DNA of 64,000 bases from Ktedonospora formicarum. Its GTDB lineage: Bacteria > Chloroflexota > Ktedonobacteria > Ktedonobacterales > Ktedonobacteraceae. The position numbers and the translations under genes were made by a program. Where the stretch lies: contig NZ_BNJF01000004.1 in assembly GCF_016587355.1 (NCBI RefSeq), positions 62,001 to 126,000 of the forward strand, read 5' to 3'. Positions 26,958 through 36,500 of this stretch are shown piece after piece (within the stretch, counting starts at the first letter, position 1; every line of letters starts with the position of its first letter). Below the pieces are notes generated by a model, which saw only the letters and a list, made by a program, of their open reading frames with translations, had not been told where the DNA came from and ran no database searches.

Positions 26958-27728
26958 CTAACCTTTATAGCGCACACGCTTCTCATAGCGCCGCTGCAAG
27001 GTAAGATTACGCTCAATCCCCCCTTCAATATTATCTGAAACAAATGCTGGAACTTCTTTATCTCGCGTTTGCAATATGTTGACTATTTCGCTATTCAATA
27101 GCTGAGCTACTAGAACACCTATCAACGACGAAGCTGAACTGATCTGCTCCGATGATGGCAACGCCAACAGCGTATCACCACAACTTGTACAATTATCAAT
27201 CACAATGTCAGCAAGTTCATAGAGCTTCTGACCACTCGGATGGCGTGAAGGAGTCTCTCTTGTATGCTTCAGCGAGGTGAGGACAATGAGCTGGTTCGCC
27301 CTCTGTTTTATCTGAAGAGCATATTCCACTATGGCGGCATTTACCCCCGACTGTGAGGCTATCAAAAAAACATCGTGCGATTCAATCCGATGCATGCTCA
27401 GTAACGCCGCTCCAGCCATCAGGTCACGCTCACATTCCAAACTACGAACTCGACTTAATGGCCAATCACCATAAAGTGCAAGATCTTCAAAATCTATGCG
27501 ATTCATCGGCGCGAGACCACCGGCACGATGAACCAGTTCGGCTGCAAAGGCACGTGAGTGCCCTGATCCAAAGGTATGAATGACATCTCCAGAATCAATG
27601 CAATCGGCACAGGCTTGCGCCGCTTGCTCAATGGCTTCGGTCTGGGTAGCAAGAAGCTCTTCCTGCATATGGAGAAGCTGCAGCCAGCACGCTTGGAGAG
27701 AAACAGGCGAATCGAGATGGTCGTTCAT
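26958..27728 (-). CDS. SIS-domain sugar isomerase-like protein
   Basis: 256 aa from the ATG at 27728 (AGAAAGAAG upstream); an ATG at 27746 is possible. A single SIS (sugar isomerase) domain with DVIHTFGSGHSRAFAAELVH near 45-65, VFLIASQSGVNAAIVEYAL and the CTSCGD turn near 185. Family members bind or isomerise phosphosugars or act as N-acetylmuramate-6-P etherase relatives (UPF0309-type). Cytoplasmic. It lies 282 bp downstream of the isoaspartyl peptidase gene on the same strand. Confidence 0.8.
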   Translation of the reverse strand: MNDHLDSPVSLQACWLQLLHMQEELLATQTEAIEQAAQACADCIDSGDVIHTFGSGHSRAFAAELVHRAGGLAPMNRIDFEDLALYGDWPLSRVRSLECERDLMAGAALLSMHRIESHDVFLIASQSGVNAAIVEYALQIKQRANQLIVLTSLKHTRETPSRHPSGQKLYELADIVIDNCTSCGDTLLALPSSEQISSASSLIGVLVAQLLNSEIVNILQTRDKEVPAFVSDNIEGGIERNLTLQRRYEKRVRYKG

Positions 27729-28010
27729 TTGACACTTCTTTCTCATGCTCAGCAGGGAGTTGCCTGCCCACTATGAAGAGCACAAAACAAGACTTCTCGC
27801 ACAGAGAGCCAAACATGTCCACTCTTTCTCCCCTGAACGGAGCTCTCTTGATACACACTGTGCCCTTGCCCTGCCCGCCACTCTTTCTTCAAGCAATCTG
27901 TCGAGACAAAAATAGGGTGCTCAAACACCGCCAAACACCATTTGCGGCCTACCTCTACAGAGGATTGCTCTCGTCAAGCAGTCATCTCCCATTTTTGCAA
28001 CATAATCCTT

Positions 28011-28901
28011 TTACGACGCAGCAATCGGCTCCTGCATACCATCCAGCATATAAGCCCTGGACATCTGTTGGGTACTATAAGCAAACCCGATATTGCCACG
28101 GCGATCGACCGTAATCAGCCCCCCAGTTCCGCTAGCCCTGGCACCCAACACTTTAATCGCAGCCTCAGCTGCCTCCTGGGCATTCATACCATCAGCGACA
28201 AAATCACTGGCACGCTTGGCGATGAGCAGGCGTATGAAATCCTCACCATCGCCTGTGCAGGAAGCAGCGGCAATTTCGTCAGCGTAGTAGCCGCAGCCTA
28301 CCAGCGGTGAATCGCCAACACGTCCGGGATATTTATTGAAGATGCCACCAGTTGAGGTTGCAGCAGCTAAATGTCCCTGGCTATCGATGGCTACCGCGCC
28401 GACCGTGCCATGCTTCTCCCCTTCCAGGAGCTTACCCTCATTAAGCGCCTTATGAGCCTCCTTCCAACGTTGGTGCTGGAACTCGGTAAGCAGGTCCTCG
28501 AGCTCGCACAGTGAGATGCCCCTTTCCTGAGCAAATTGTCGTGCTCCTTTACCAACCAGTAAGACATGTGGACTTTCCAATACTTGGCGAGCCAGCGAAA
28601 TAGGATTTTTGATCAACTCAACACCAGCAATCGATCCAACCTGCAAGGTGTGGCCTTCCATCATGCCAGCATCCATTTCGATCTTGCCGTCCAGAGAGAG
28701 ATAGGAACCAGTACCTGCATCATAGAGTGGGTTATCTTCCAGAGATCTCACAGCAGCTTCAACGGCTGCAAGCGCGGTCCCGCCACTCTGTAGCACCTTC
28801 CAGCCAATGGCTGAGGCTTCTTTGCAGCCTTTACGTGCACCCTCTATTATCTCGGGAGCAATAGTTCCCGCTCCTCCATGAACAATAATAGCGATAGGCA
28901 T
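28011..28901 (-). CDS. Isoaspartyl peptidase/L-asparaginase (Ntn hydrolase, family T2)
   Basis: 296 aa from the ATG at 28901, where the family-typical start PIAIIVHGGAGTI begins; AGGAG lies about 14 nt upstream. The autocatalytic cleavage site is HGTVGAVAIDSQGH, the Thr of GTVGAVA being the mature N-terminal nucleophile. Substrate-binding GGIFNKYPGRVGDSPLVGCG and TGDGEDF follow. Family role: degrades isoaspartyl dipeptides and asparagine. Length and motifs are normal. Confidence 0.92.
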   Translation of the reverse strand: MPIAIIVHGGAGTIAPEIIEGARKGCKEASAIGWKVLQSGGTALAAVEAAVRSLEDNPLYDAGTGSYLSLDGKIEMDAGMMEGHTLQVGSIAGVELIKNPISLARQVLESPHVLLVGKGARQFAQERGISLCELEDLLTEFQHQRWKEAHKALNEGKLLEGEKHGTVGAVAIDSQGHLAAATSTGGIFNKYPGRVGDSPLVGCGYYADEIAAASCTGDGEDFIRLLIAKRASDFVADGMNAQEAAEAAIKVLGARASGTGGLITVDRRGNIGFAYSTQQMSRAYMLDGMQEPIAAS

Positions 28902-29319
28902 ATGTAATGTATATACTCCTGGAATTTGATATGGTTGAGCCCATTGTATCATGCAACCTGGCTGTATTGCTAAACGGGGCGCTCCACCTGCAGAAAGCCC
29001 TCATATATTAATTTTTCATATCAGGCTTTAGCCAAAGCTTCAGACTCAATTTGTAGCAGTCCTGAGTATGAATTGTGCAGGTCTCTCATATATGCAACCA
29101 ACAACACAAGCAATTGGCTGCATATTCACTATCTTATTAATTCTTGTTTAGACTAACGACGACCTTCCAGAACCCTGAAAAGAGAATGCAACTGTTACCG
29201 AAAAAATAGGAAAAAGGGATCAATCATGTGCAAGGCGCCACGCTTTCGGGCTGCTTGACAGATGAGAACATTTGCTCTACAACAATGAAACCAACAGGCA
29301 GGAGAAAGAGCAGAACCGC
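28902..29319. other. Intergenic region upstream of tnpB
   Basis: 418 bp with no gene. Holds one copy of a 17-bp sequence (29140-29156) that recurs inverted at 34603-34619. Confidence 0.6.
29140..29156 (+). repeat. 17-bp repeat, left copy of a distant inverted pair
   Basis: ATTCTTGTTTAGACTAA; its exact reverse complement lies at 34603-34619. Similarity extends a few bases outward (TCTTATTA against TCTTAAT). The pair brackets 5.5 kb holding a tnpB, a DDE transposase, the LLM/RidA pair and their regulator. Confidence 0.7.
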
Positions 29320-30483
29320 ATGATTCGCGCCCATAAGATCAGACTACATCCCACCTCAGAACAGGCCAACGCCCTTGCACGCGCCGCAGGGGTGGCTCGC
29401 TTCGTGTGGAATTGGGCGCTCGCCGAGTGGAATCGGCAATACGAAGCCCAGGAGCAACCAACGGCCCTCAAGCTCAAGAAGCAATTCAACGCGATCCGAC
29501 GAGCATCCTTCCCCTGGACCTGGGATGTGACCAAGAACGCCTCTGACCAGCCCTTTCTTGATGTGGGCAAAGCCTTTACGGCGTTCTTCGAGGGGAAGGC
29601 TCACCGCCCGAAGTTCAAGAGCAAGAAACGCAGCAAGCCGAGCTTCTATCTCGCCAACGACCAATGCAAGATCAGGGATCACCGTCTCTGGGTGCCCAAG
29701 CTCGGCTGGGTCAATATGGCCGAGAATCTGCGCTTTCAGGGAAGAGTCCTCGGGGCACGCATCACCAGAACCGCCGAGTGGTGGTTTGTTTCCATCCAGG
29801 TCGAACTTCCGGACACGAACCCGATGGAGAAAGCGGCAGCGGTGGGCATCGATGTTGGACTTAACCGCCTGGCAACCTTGAGTACGGGAGAGCAGGTCGA
29901 GAGCCAAGCCTTTCTCACAACCGCGCTCAAGAAGCTGCGCCAAGCCAACAAACGCCTCCATCGTCGGAAGGTGGGGTCGAAGAATCGGGACAAAGCGCGC
30001 AGAAAAGTGGCACGCCTGCACTACCAGATCGTGTGCTTGCGCCAGGATGTCCTTCAGAAACTCACGACCAGGCTGACGGAGAGTTATGGAATCATCGGGG
30101 TGGAGAACCTGCACCTCAAGGGATTGCTCAAAAACCGACGCCTGGCTCGCGCGTTCTCCGACGCTTCGCTAGGCACGCTCGTGCGTCTGCTGGAAGCCAA
30201 GGCCACCCAACGAGGTGGACAGGTGATCAAGGTCGACCGTTTCTTTCCTTCCAGTAAGACCTGCCACGGCTGTGGATGGACCTGGGATGAGATGAGCCTC
30301 AAGGATCGCATCTTTGTGTGTCAGAATCCCTCCTGCTCGTATGTTCATGTTCCCCAGGATCGCGATCACAATGCTGGACACAATGTCTTGCAAGAAGCCC
30401 TTCGCTTGATCGGGCTCGTTGATCAAGCCGTCTCCGGTACTGGCTCGGACGAAGACGCAAACTTGGCTGTGGACGCGGGGTAA
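29320..30483 (+). CDS. tnpB: TnpB, IS200/IS605-type RNA-guided nuclease, intact
   Basis: 387 aa from the ATG at 29320, where the family start MIRAHKIRLHPT lies; GGAGAAAG upstream. RuvC-like residues are present: Asp178 in GIDVGLNRLAT, Glu262 in GVENLHLKGLL, Asp349 in DRDHNAGHN. The zinc ribbon is CHGCG and CQNPSC. TnpB proteins cut DNA guided by an RNA from the element's right end. No tnpA is nearby, so it is a solo element. A 16-bp palindrome AAGACCAGCTGGTCTT (30491-30506) follows the stop. Confidence 0.92.
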   Translation: MIRAHKIRLHPTSEQANALARAAGVARFVWNWALAEWNRQYEAQEQPTALKLKKQFNAIRRASFPWTWDVTKNASDQPFLDVGKAFTAFFEGKAHRPKFKSKKRSKPSFYLANDQCKIRDHRLWVPKLGWVNMAENLRFQGRVLGARITRTAEWWFVSIQVELPDTNPMEKAAAVGIDVGLNRLATLSTGEQVESQAFLTTALKKLRQANKRLHRRKVGSKNRDKARRKVARLHYQIVCLRQDVLQKLTTRLTESYGIIGVENLHLKGLLKNRRLARAFSDASLGTLVRLLEAKATQRGGQVIKVDRFFPSSKTCHGCGWTWDEMSLKDRIFVCQNPSCSYVHVPQDRDHNAGHNVLQEALRLIGLVDQAVSGTGSDEDANLAVDAG

Positions 30484-30633
30484 GACCAAAAAGACCAGCT
30501 GGTCTTGAGGCACCTACGGAGGAAGCAGCAACAACAAAAGATGGAGGAAGGCGATGCTTGCAGACGTTTTCCCACATTAATTGGAGCAGTTCCGTGCAAG
30601 GACTCAGAACCCATGCAAAAGCGAACATCGGTG

Positions 30634-31937
30634 TCATTTTGGGATCAAAGGAGGCACTTTTGGCGTTTTGCGAACGACCAAAAAGCGCTTTGCCTTGCCA
30701 ATCTTGACGCCTTTGGCTCGCCCCGGCGATTTTCCTCGGGGTTGTGGGGCGCACGCAGAAGTGCCCAATTGTGGTAACAATTTGTTCATCGCGCGACGCA
30801 CCTGTTGGGGGGTTGGGGTCCGGTGAGTGCTCTCCCAAGGGCGCAGCGCGGGTTCCACCAAGTCGCGCGCCAGAACCAGGTGATTGAGCACAATGGCCAC
30901 AACGTGACTCCACCGCTCAAATTGCTCAGGAGTGCGCAGCCGGGGCTTAGCCCACAGCAACGCTTGTTTCTGGAAACGATATCCATGCTCCTGGCTAAAA
31001 CGGCGGACATAGCCCACAGCAATCTCCACCAGATCGGCTTGCTGGTCTCCGATCCAGACAAACCAACTCACGCGAGGATCACGTTCACTGTTGGCCGCGT
31101 GAGGGCGCGCCACGCGGATCACGCTTACCTCCAGCCAGCGAGCTTCTTTGAGGTGCAGGTGTTGCCACCAGGTGATCTCAATCGTCCTTCCCTGAGAATC
31201 CTGGACTTCTTGCTGTCCCGATGGGTTGCCATACGTGGTGGGATCGTTGGGCTGCAACTTGTCCCCATCCTTGCGCGGAGCTCCTCGTTTGCCCGTGGGG
31301 GCGGGAGCGGCGCGATAAAAGCACCGGTTCAGCTTCAAGCGAATCAGGCAGCCTTTCAGGGGCAGATCATTCAATTGGCACCACAACCAGGTAGCGTCGT
31401 AGGCACGGTCCAGTACTCCAATGATAGGCTCCGGAAACGCTTGGCACAAGCGTGCCCACTGCTCCAAGGCGACCTGCGAAGCCGTGGTGCCGGTGCTCAC
31501 GCGTTGTTGATCCAGCACATAGGTCCAACTCCCAGGTGTGTGACCAGGGTCGAAAATTGCCATCCATAGGTCACTGGCTTGTCACATTCCGGCAAGTTAT
31601 GCACATGTTGGGCACTGCGGTCCGCGCTCGTTGCAGCTTTGGGACGAGCGATCCCGGTGGTATCTACTCCTGTCCACAGCCACTGCCCGTTTTCCGGCCT
31701 GGGCAGATACGCAGCCAACACCCGCTTCAACCGCGCTTCGTCGATGCGACCATCCTCAAAGGCTTCATACAAACTCGGCCACCGACGCTCAAAATACGGT
31801 GACAGCGACAGCTCTGGGAACGAACGGGCTTGATCTTCGGTGAGCAACGCGTCGATTGTATTGAACAAGGCGTCTCCCGCGCGCTCAAAGCTGTGATACA
31901 CGGCGTGGCGAAACTCTTTCAATGTGTGAAGGTTCAT
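30634..31937 (-). pseudogene. DDE transposase (IS4/IS701-like), one frameshift
   Basis: The 5' part (31937 to about 31510) encodes MNLHTLKEFRHAVYHSFERA and the first catalytic region WLWTGVDTTGIARP. After YGWQFSTLV the frame changes: the remaining part SWTYVLDQQRVSTGTTASQ, IIGVLDRAYDATWLW (second Asp) and FSQEHGYRFQKQALLW (Glu) is in the neighbouring frame to 30634. One indel near 31510-31560 explains it. Full length would be about 430 aa. Possibly a programmed shift (a T-run AATTTTC precedes), but simple decay is more likely. Confidence 0.75.
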
Positions 31938-32063
31938 CTGGAGTCTGCTCCCATTGACCACGGAATGCGCAACGGGACAAACTCAAGCAATGAGCTACCC
32001 CCGTGATTGGGAAGTCGAGAACGTCGCTGTGCGTATCCCATGGGAGCCGTGGCCATCAGCCAA

Positions 32064-32912
32064 TCAGAGGCGACCAAGAACAGTCTCGCCCATCTGCGAG
32101 ACAAACTCTTTCAACTTGACTTCGCTGAACCGTTTGAGCGGAAGGAGAATCAGCCGATCAACGCCCAGGTCAGCATACCGTTTGGCGTCTTCCAGCGTGA
32201 TCCCTCCGGGAGGAGGTGTGATGCTGATCTCCAGTTTCCCGAGCTCCTCCGGGCGCTCGTACTGTTTGCGAACCTCCTTGATCTCGCCGAGAGCATGCGC
32301 TGTCCCGGCGAGATCAAGGGACCAGCCATACCAGCCAGTTCCGAGCTTGACCGCCCGGCGATAGGCGGAAACGCTCTGACCACCAACGACGACTGGGAGA
32401 GCGCGCTGCGGCTGTGGATGGGCCTGGACGTGCTCGAAGGAAACAAAACGGCTATGGTAGGCTGGTTGAGGCTGCGTCCAGATGGCCTGCATCGCTGCTA
32501 GATAGTCATCAGTGCGTGCGCCACGATCCGTAAAAGAGACACCCAGAGCACGAAACTCCGGCTCCAGATACCCAGCACCGATGCCAAAGATCAAGCGCCC
32601 ACCAGAGAGGGTATCCAGACTGGCCAGTGCTTTTGCCAGGACAAGCGGGTTATGCTGGGGCAGGATAAGAATCCCTGTTCCCAGGCGGACCTGGCGGGTG
32701 TGGGCTGCCAGATAGGTCAGCGCGATGACTGGATCGAGAAAGCGGTCAGAGGGCGCTGCTGGCGAGGGAGGGACCTGCGGATCAGGGAGCACGACATGTT
32801 CGCCAGCCCATAACGACTCGAACCCAGCAGCTTCAGCAAGCTGAGCTATCCCTACGGCGACCTCTGGAGAACTGCACACAAAACTATTCATCGAAAAGAG
32901 GCCAAATTTCAC
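32064..32912 (-). CDS. LLM-class F420-dependent oxidoreductase
   Basis: About 282 aa from a GTG at 32912 (VKFGLFSMN, family-typical beginning); an ATG 12 codons earlier is possible. TIM-barrel luciferase-like fold: AEAAGFESLWAGEHVVLP, LGTGILILPQHNPLVLAKALA, LSGGRLIFGIGAGYLEPEF and PVVVGGQSVSAYRRAVKLG are typical of F420-dependent LLM enzymes. Substrate unknown. It lies 155 bp downstream of a RidA gene on the same strand, with a divergent MmyB-type regulator beyond. Confidence 0.88.
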   Translation of the reverse strand: MKFGLFSMNSFVCSSPEVAVGIAQLAEAAGFESLWAGEHVVLPDPQVPPSPAAPSDRFLDPVIALTYLAAHTRQVRLGTGILILPQHNPLVLAKALASLDTLSGGRLIFGIGAGYLEPEFRALGVSFTDRGARTDDYLAAMQAIWTQPQPAYHSRFVSFEHVQAHPQPQRALPVVVGGQSVSAYRRAVKLGTGWYGWSLDLAGTAHALGEIKEVRKQYERPEELGKLEISITPPPGGITLEDAKRYADLGVDRLILLPLKRFSEVKLKEFVSQMGETVLGRL

Positions 32913-33067
32913 TGCTGTCACTCTCTTTCTGTCCCTGAGAACATGCAAGACATTGGCGCTTTTTCTTCACCAACGGAGAAGCTGCATCAGAATGCAGCCT
33001 CTCCACCACATGCAGGGAAGGCTCCCGCCACCCTCATCCATGTTCACAAGACGATACGACCGTTCTT

Positions 33068-33475
33068 CTATGCAGGCAGGCTAGCAATGGCTTCGATTTC
33101 CAGCAAGAATTCTTCTCTGAACAAGCTTCGGACCTCAACAGTAGTGCTGGCTGGGGGCGCCTGCGTATTCACATAGAGATCGCGCACTTCTCGGAGAAGA
33201 GGCAAATGCGTTCGATCAACCACATACATATTTAACTTCACGACGTGGCGAAAATCTGCTCCAACGGCTGCGAGCGCTGCTTTGAGATTTTCAAAAACCT
33301 GCTGGGCCTGAGCACGGAAATCGCCTCGGCCAACAAGGTTTCTTGATGCATCAAGGGCAACCTGACCGGCAGTATAGATCATCTGTCCCCCTGTAACCTT
33401 CACCACCTGTGCATATCCTGGGGTAGGTGCTAATGTATCGGGGATAAGAAACTGAAGATGATTCGGGTGTGTCAT
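33068..33475 (-). CDS. Rid (YjgF/YER057c/UK114) family protein
   Basis: 135 aa, single chorismate-mutase-like domain. Core GGQMIYTAGQVALDASRNLV and FENLKAALAAVGADFRHVVK, KLNMYVVDRTHLP. The arginine that in RidA binds the imine carboxylate (RPAxT) is here replaced: the motif reads APPASTTVEV. Therefore probably not a classical enamine deaminase but one of the Rid subgroups without that Arg. Likely in an operon with the LLM oxidoreductase. Confidence 0.88.
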   Translation of the reverse strand: MTHPNHLQFLIPDTLAPTPGYAQVVKVTGGQMIYTAGQVALDASRNLVGRGDFRAQAQQVFENLKAALAAVGADFRHVVKLNMYVVDRTHLPLLREVRDLYVNTQAPPASTTVEVRSLFREEFLLEIEAIASLPA

Positions 33476-33604
33476 GATAAATTTTCCTTTCTGGTGGTAC
33501 CACGCTTTCCTGTTCCTGTGCCATGAGTATGCCAGAGAGGGAAGGGTTGAACAAGAACCGAATTTAGGATAGGATAAGCACTACTACCTTGAGGAGAGTA
33601 CAGG

Positions 33605-34441
33605 ATGAACGATGCTGAGCGGAGATCTGAACTCGCGCACTTTCTGCGAACCCGGCGTGAGCGCCTCTCACCTGTTCAGGTTGATCTGCCCAGGCTGGGA
33701 AGAAGGCGTCGTACGCCAGGGCTTAGGCGCGAGGAACTGGCGCAGATTGCTGATGTCAGCCTTTCCTGGTATATCAAACTGGAGCAGGGACAGGATATTC
33801 AGGTTTCGGTTCAGGTATTGGAAAGTCTCTCCCGTGCGCTTCAGTTTACTGCCGACGAACAACTCCATCTCTTTGCGCTTGCGCGTCAGGAACTTCCATT
33901 GCCGAGTTCTTCCACTCCGCAACAGGAATGCTCTTACCTGAAGCCGATACTCGATTCATTTCTGCCCAATCCAGCCTTTGTGACGAATGAACGCTGGGAT
34001 GTCATTGCGCGAAATCAGGCGACCGTTCAGGTGTTTACCCCTTCAATGAGACTGGCCCCTGCCGACCGCAACCTGCTCTGGCTGATCTTTACTCATCCCG
34101 CACAACGCAAGCTCTTTGTGCACTGGGAAGCCATAGCGCAGCGCATGCTCGCCCTTTTTCGTATGAGCGAAGGATTGTATCGTGAAGATGTCTGGTTCCT
34201 TGAACAGAGAGATTTGTTAATGCAAGCGAGTTCCGAGTTTCGCGCATGGTGGTCTCTCCACGACGTCAATCAGGCGCATATGAGACGCAAAGAACTCAAT
34301 CACCCGGTTGTCGGTTCGCTGGTGTTGCAGTCCACCACCTTGCAGGTGGCCGATGCACCACACCTGAAACTATTTCTCTATACGCCGCTTCCAGAGGAAG
34401 ACACTGCCAGCAAGCTCATCCAGCTTGTCGCTTCTCCCTAA
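33605..34441 (+). CDS. XRE-family regulator with MmyB-like ligand-binding domain
   Basis: 278 aa. Helix-turn-helix at about 10-75 (LGRRRRTPGLRREELAQIAD, SLSWYIKLEQGQDIQVS), then the MmyB-type PAS-like ligand domain from about 105 (PAFVTNERWDVIARNQAT, NLLWLIFTHPAQRKLFVHW). Such regulators often control an adjacent oxidoreductase. It is divergent from the RidA-LLM pair with a 129-bp gap, so it probably controls them and itself. Start supported by TTGAGGAGAGTACAGG. Confidence 0.9.
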   Translation: MNDAERRSELAHFLRTRRERLSPVQVDLPRLGRRRRTPGLRREELAQIADVSLSWYIKLEQGQDIQVSVQVLESLSRALQFTADEQLHLFALARQELPLPSSSTPQQECSYLKPILDSFLPNPAFVTNERWDVIARNQATVQVFTPSMRLAPADRNLLWLIFTHPAQRKLFVHWEAIAQRMLALFRMSEGLYREDVWFLEQRDLLMQASSEFRAWWSLHDVNQAHMRRKELNHPVVGSLVLQSTTLQVADAPHLKLFLYTPLPEEDTASKLIQLVASP

Positions 34442-34843
34442 AACTGGCGCACCTTTTAGGATCAAAACAGAACAGCTCAGCTATGAGGGCTGAAGAGGCT
34501 CCTGAGAAGAAAGACATGCTTCCTCCTTTTTGCATGGTTTGTTTCAGTGAAACAGTACTCTATCGGGCAACCTTCTGCAAGGGAGAATAGCCTGAGCTTA
34601 TTTTAGTCTAAACAAGAATATTAAGAAGGCTCTTTATATGGCTTTTCTCTTGACTTACATATTAGCATCACCTAATACTAATTTTCTGGTAAAGGTAAAA
34701 CAGCCAACCATCAAAGGGGTATAATTCGTTTTTATTTCTTGAGACAGGTGTAGGCAAATAGTGACATCTCTTCCTCTTGCCAAAGCTGTGTTATTCTGGT
34801 CTATTTGTTCTACTTACGACACAGAGGGAGGAAGCGCAACCGG
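34442..34843. other. Intergenic region upstream of the broken tnpB
   Basis: 402 bp without a gene. Holds the inverted 17-bp repeat at 34603-34619 and the sequence GGGGTATAATTCGTTTT near 34716-34733, which recurs almost exactly on the minus strand at about 49000-49020. Confidence 0.5.
34603..34619 (-). repeat. 17-bp repeat, right copy of a distant inverted pair
   Basis: TTAGTCTAAACAAGAAT, the exact reverse complement of 29140-29156. Confidence 0.7.
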
Positions 34844-36009
34844 ATGATCCGTGGGTATCGGGGAGAACTTGACCTTAATAACGCGCAAAAGACGCTCTGC
34901 CGCAAACATGCCGGAGCCGCTCGCTGGGCGTATAATTATGGTCTTCGCCGCAAACAAGAGGCCTACAAAGCCGGGCAGAAAACACCCACCGCCATCGATC
35001 TGCATCGCGAGATCAATGCTCTCAAGCCCTCTGAGCCTTGGATGCGCGAGGTCAGCAAGTGCGCCTTCCAAGAGGCTTTGCGTGACCTGGATGCCGCCTT
35101 CAAGCACTTTTTTCGCAAGTGCCGGCTCAAGAAAGAGGGCGCATGGAAAGGCACGTGTGGCTATCCCCGCGCGCAAAAGCCGGAAGAAAGCCATTGGAGG
35201 ATGCCGCTTCACAGGCACCATTCGGGTCTTTCATGATGCTATCCAGATACCTCGCCTGGGAGTCCTTCGGCTTAAAGAGCATGGCTATTTGCCCACCACT
35301 GTCAAGATCACCAGCGCGACCATCAGCGAAAAAGCTGGCAGATGGTCTGTGTCGATCTGTGTGCACCATGCGTCCCATGCAGATGATTTGCCACCTCTGG
35401 GAGAGGAAGAAGAAGGCCCACGACCAGCCACAGGCGAGGCCATTGGCGTTGACCTGGGGATACACATGCTGGCAACGCTTTCTGATGGACGGACCTTCAA
35501 GAATCCCAAGGCATTGCGTAAGAAGATCACCGCCCTCAAGCGAGCCTCGCGACGCCACAGCCGCAAGCCCAAAGGGAGTGTCAATCGCAAGAAAGCGCGC
35601 ATGCGACTTGCTCGGATGCACGCCCGTATCGCCCATGTTCGCCAGAACGCCTTGCACCAAGCGACCGCTCAGATCGTGGCGAGAACCCGCGCCCGATCAA
35701 GAGCGGCCGCGTGTGATCGTCCTAGAAGATCTACACATTGCAGGTATGCTCAAGAACCGCAGGTTAGCCCGAGCGATCGCCGATGTGGGGATGTATGAGT
35801 TCAAGCGGCAGATCCTCTACAAAGCCGAGCAAGCAGGGGTGAAGGTGGTCCTGGCTTCCCGTTGGGAACCTTCCTCAAAAACCTGCTCGTGTTGTGGCTG
35901 GGTTAATGAGGAGCTGAGGCTTTCTGATCGGATCTTTGCCTGCATGGATTGCGGAAGTACACTGGATCGAGACTATAACGCCGCCAGGAATTTGGTGGCG
36001 TTGGCCTAA
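34844..36009 (+). pseudogene. tnpB: tnpB with two frameshifts
   Basis: Start ATG at 34844 with GGAGGAAGCG upstream, MIRGYRGELDLN. The frame is lost near 35165-35190 (GAWKGTCGYPR then GGCRFTGTIRVFHDAIQIP in the next frame) and again near 35680-35700 (HQATAQIVART then RPRVIVLEDLHIAGMLKNRR). Put together it has all RuvC residues: Asp in IGVDLGIHMLATL, Glu in VLEDLHIAGML, Asp in TLDRDYNAARN, and zinc-ribbon CSCCG/CMDCG. Dead unless both shifts are sequencing errors. Confidence 0.8.
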
Positions 36010-36110
36010 AAGGTGTGGAGTACCGCAAGTTCTGCGGGAAGTGACGCCTGTGGAGCAGGTGGAAGACGAGCGAAAAGCTTGCTGTCTGCACTGAAGCAGG
36101 AACCGAACAC
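36010..36110 (+). ncRNA. Candidate omega RNA (guide RNA scaffold) at the tnpB 3' end
   Basis: The stretch just after the tnpB stop, with CCGCAAGTTCTGCGGG and a downstream GAAGCAGGAACC, resembles the structured right-end RNA that follows tnpB in IS605-type elements. The guide would start past about 36105. Based on pattern only. Confidence 0.35.
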
Positions 36111-36500
36111 GAAATATGGCTCGTCCATGTTTGGGTCAGTTTCGGAGAACGGTATATAAACAAACAACCCCACGGAGTAGAAGGTTTTGTTATGCAAGCA
36201 CTTTATATTGTTTCGAGAGAGAGTGCCATGCCTGAAATACTATCTTTTTTAGCGCAGCGCATCGAACGTTGGATGGGTGTTCCTGCGATTATTTCATCCA
36301 TTGAGAGCCTTACAAGAATGCGAGCGAGAAAGCCCTGCTCATTGATGGCAGGGATGAATCGCCGTTCCTTGCATGGCTGAGGGCAGGGGCGGATTCTCGC
36401 ACCAGCGGATGTTTGGGCACTTGACGAGAGGTCGCCATGCTGCTATTCTATGGAACATATGGCCTAGGGATAAAGCGCCATGTACAGGAGAGATGGGAGA
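36111..36500. other. Intergenic region between tnpB relics
   Basis: 390 bp, no gene. A hairpin with CCCTGC/GCAGGG and the motif GGGATGAATCGCCG near 36332-36363 looks like another IS605-type end structure. Confidence 0.4.

Noticed and set aside
29356..30114. 252-codon minus-strand frame
   Set aside because: Shadow of the intact tnpB on the other strand.
30805..31569. 254-codon plus-strand frame
   Set aside because: Antisense to the DDE transposase; no family resemblance.
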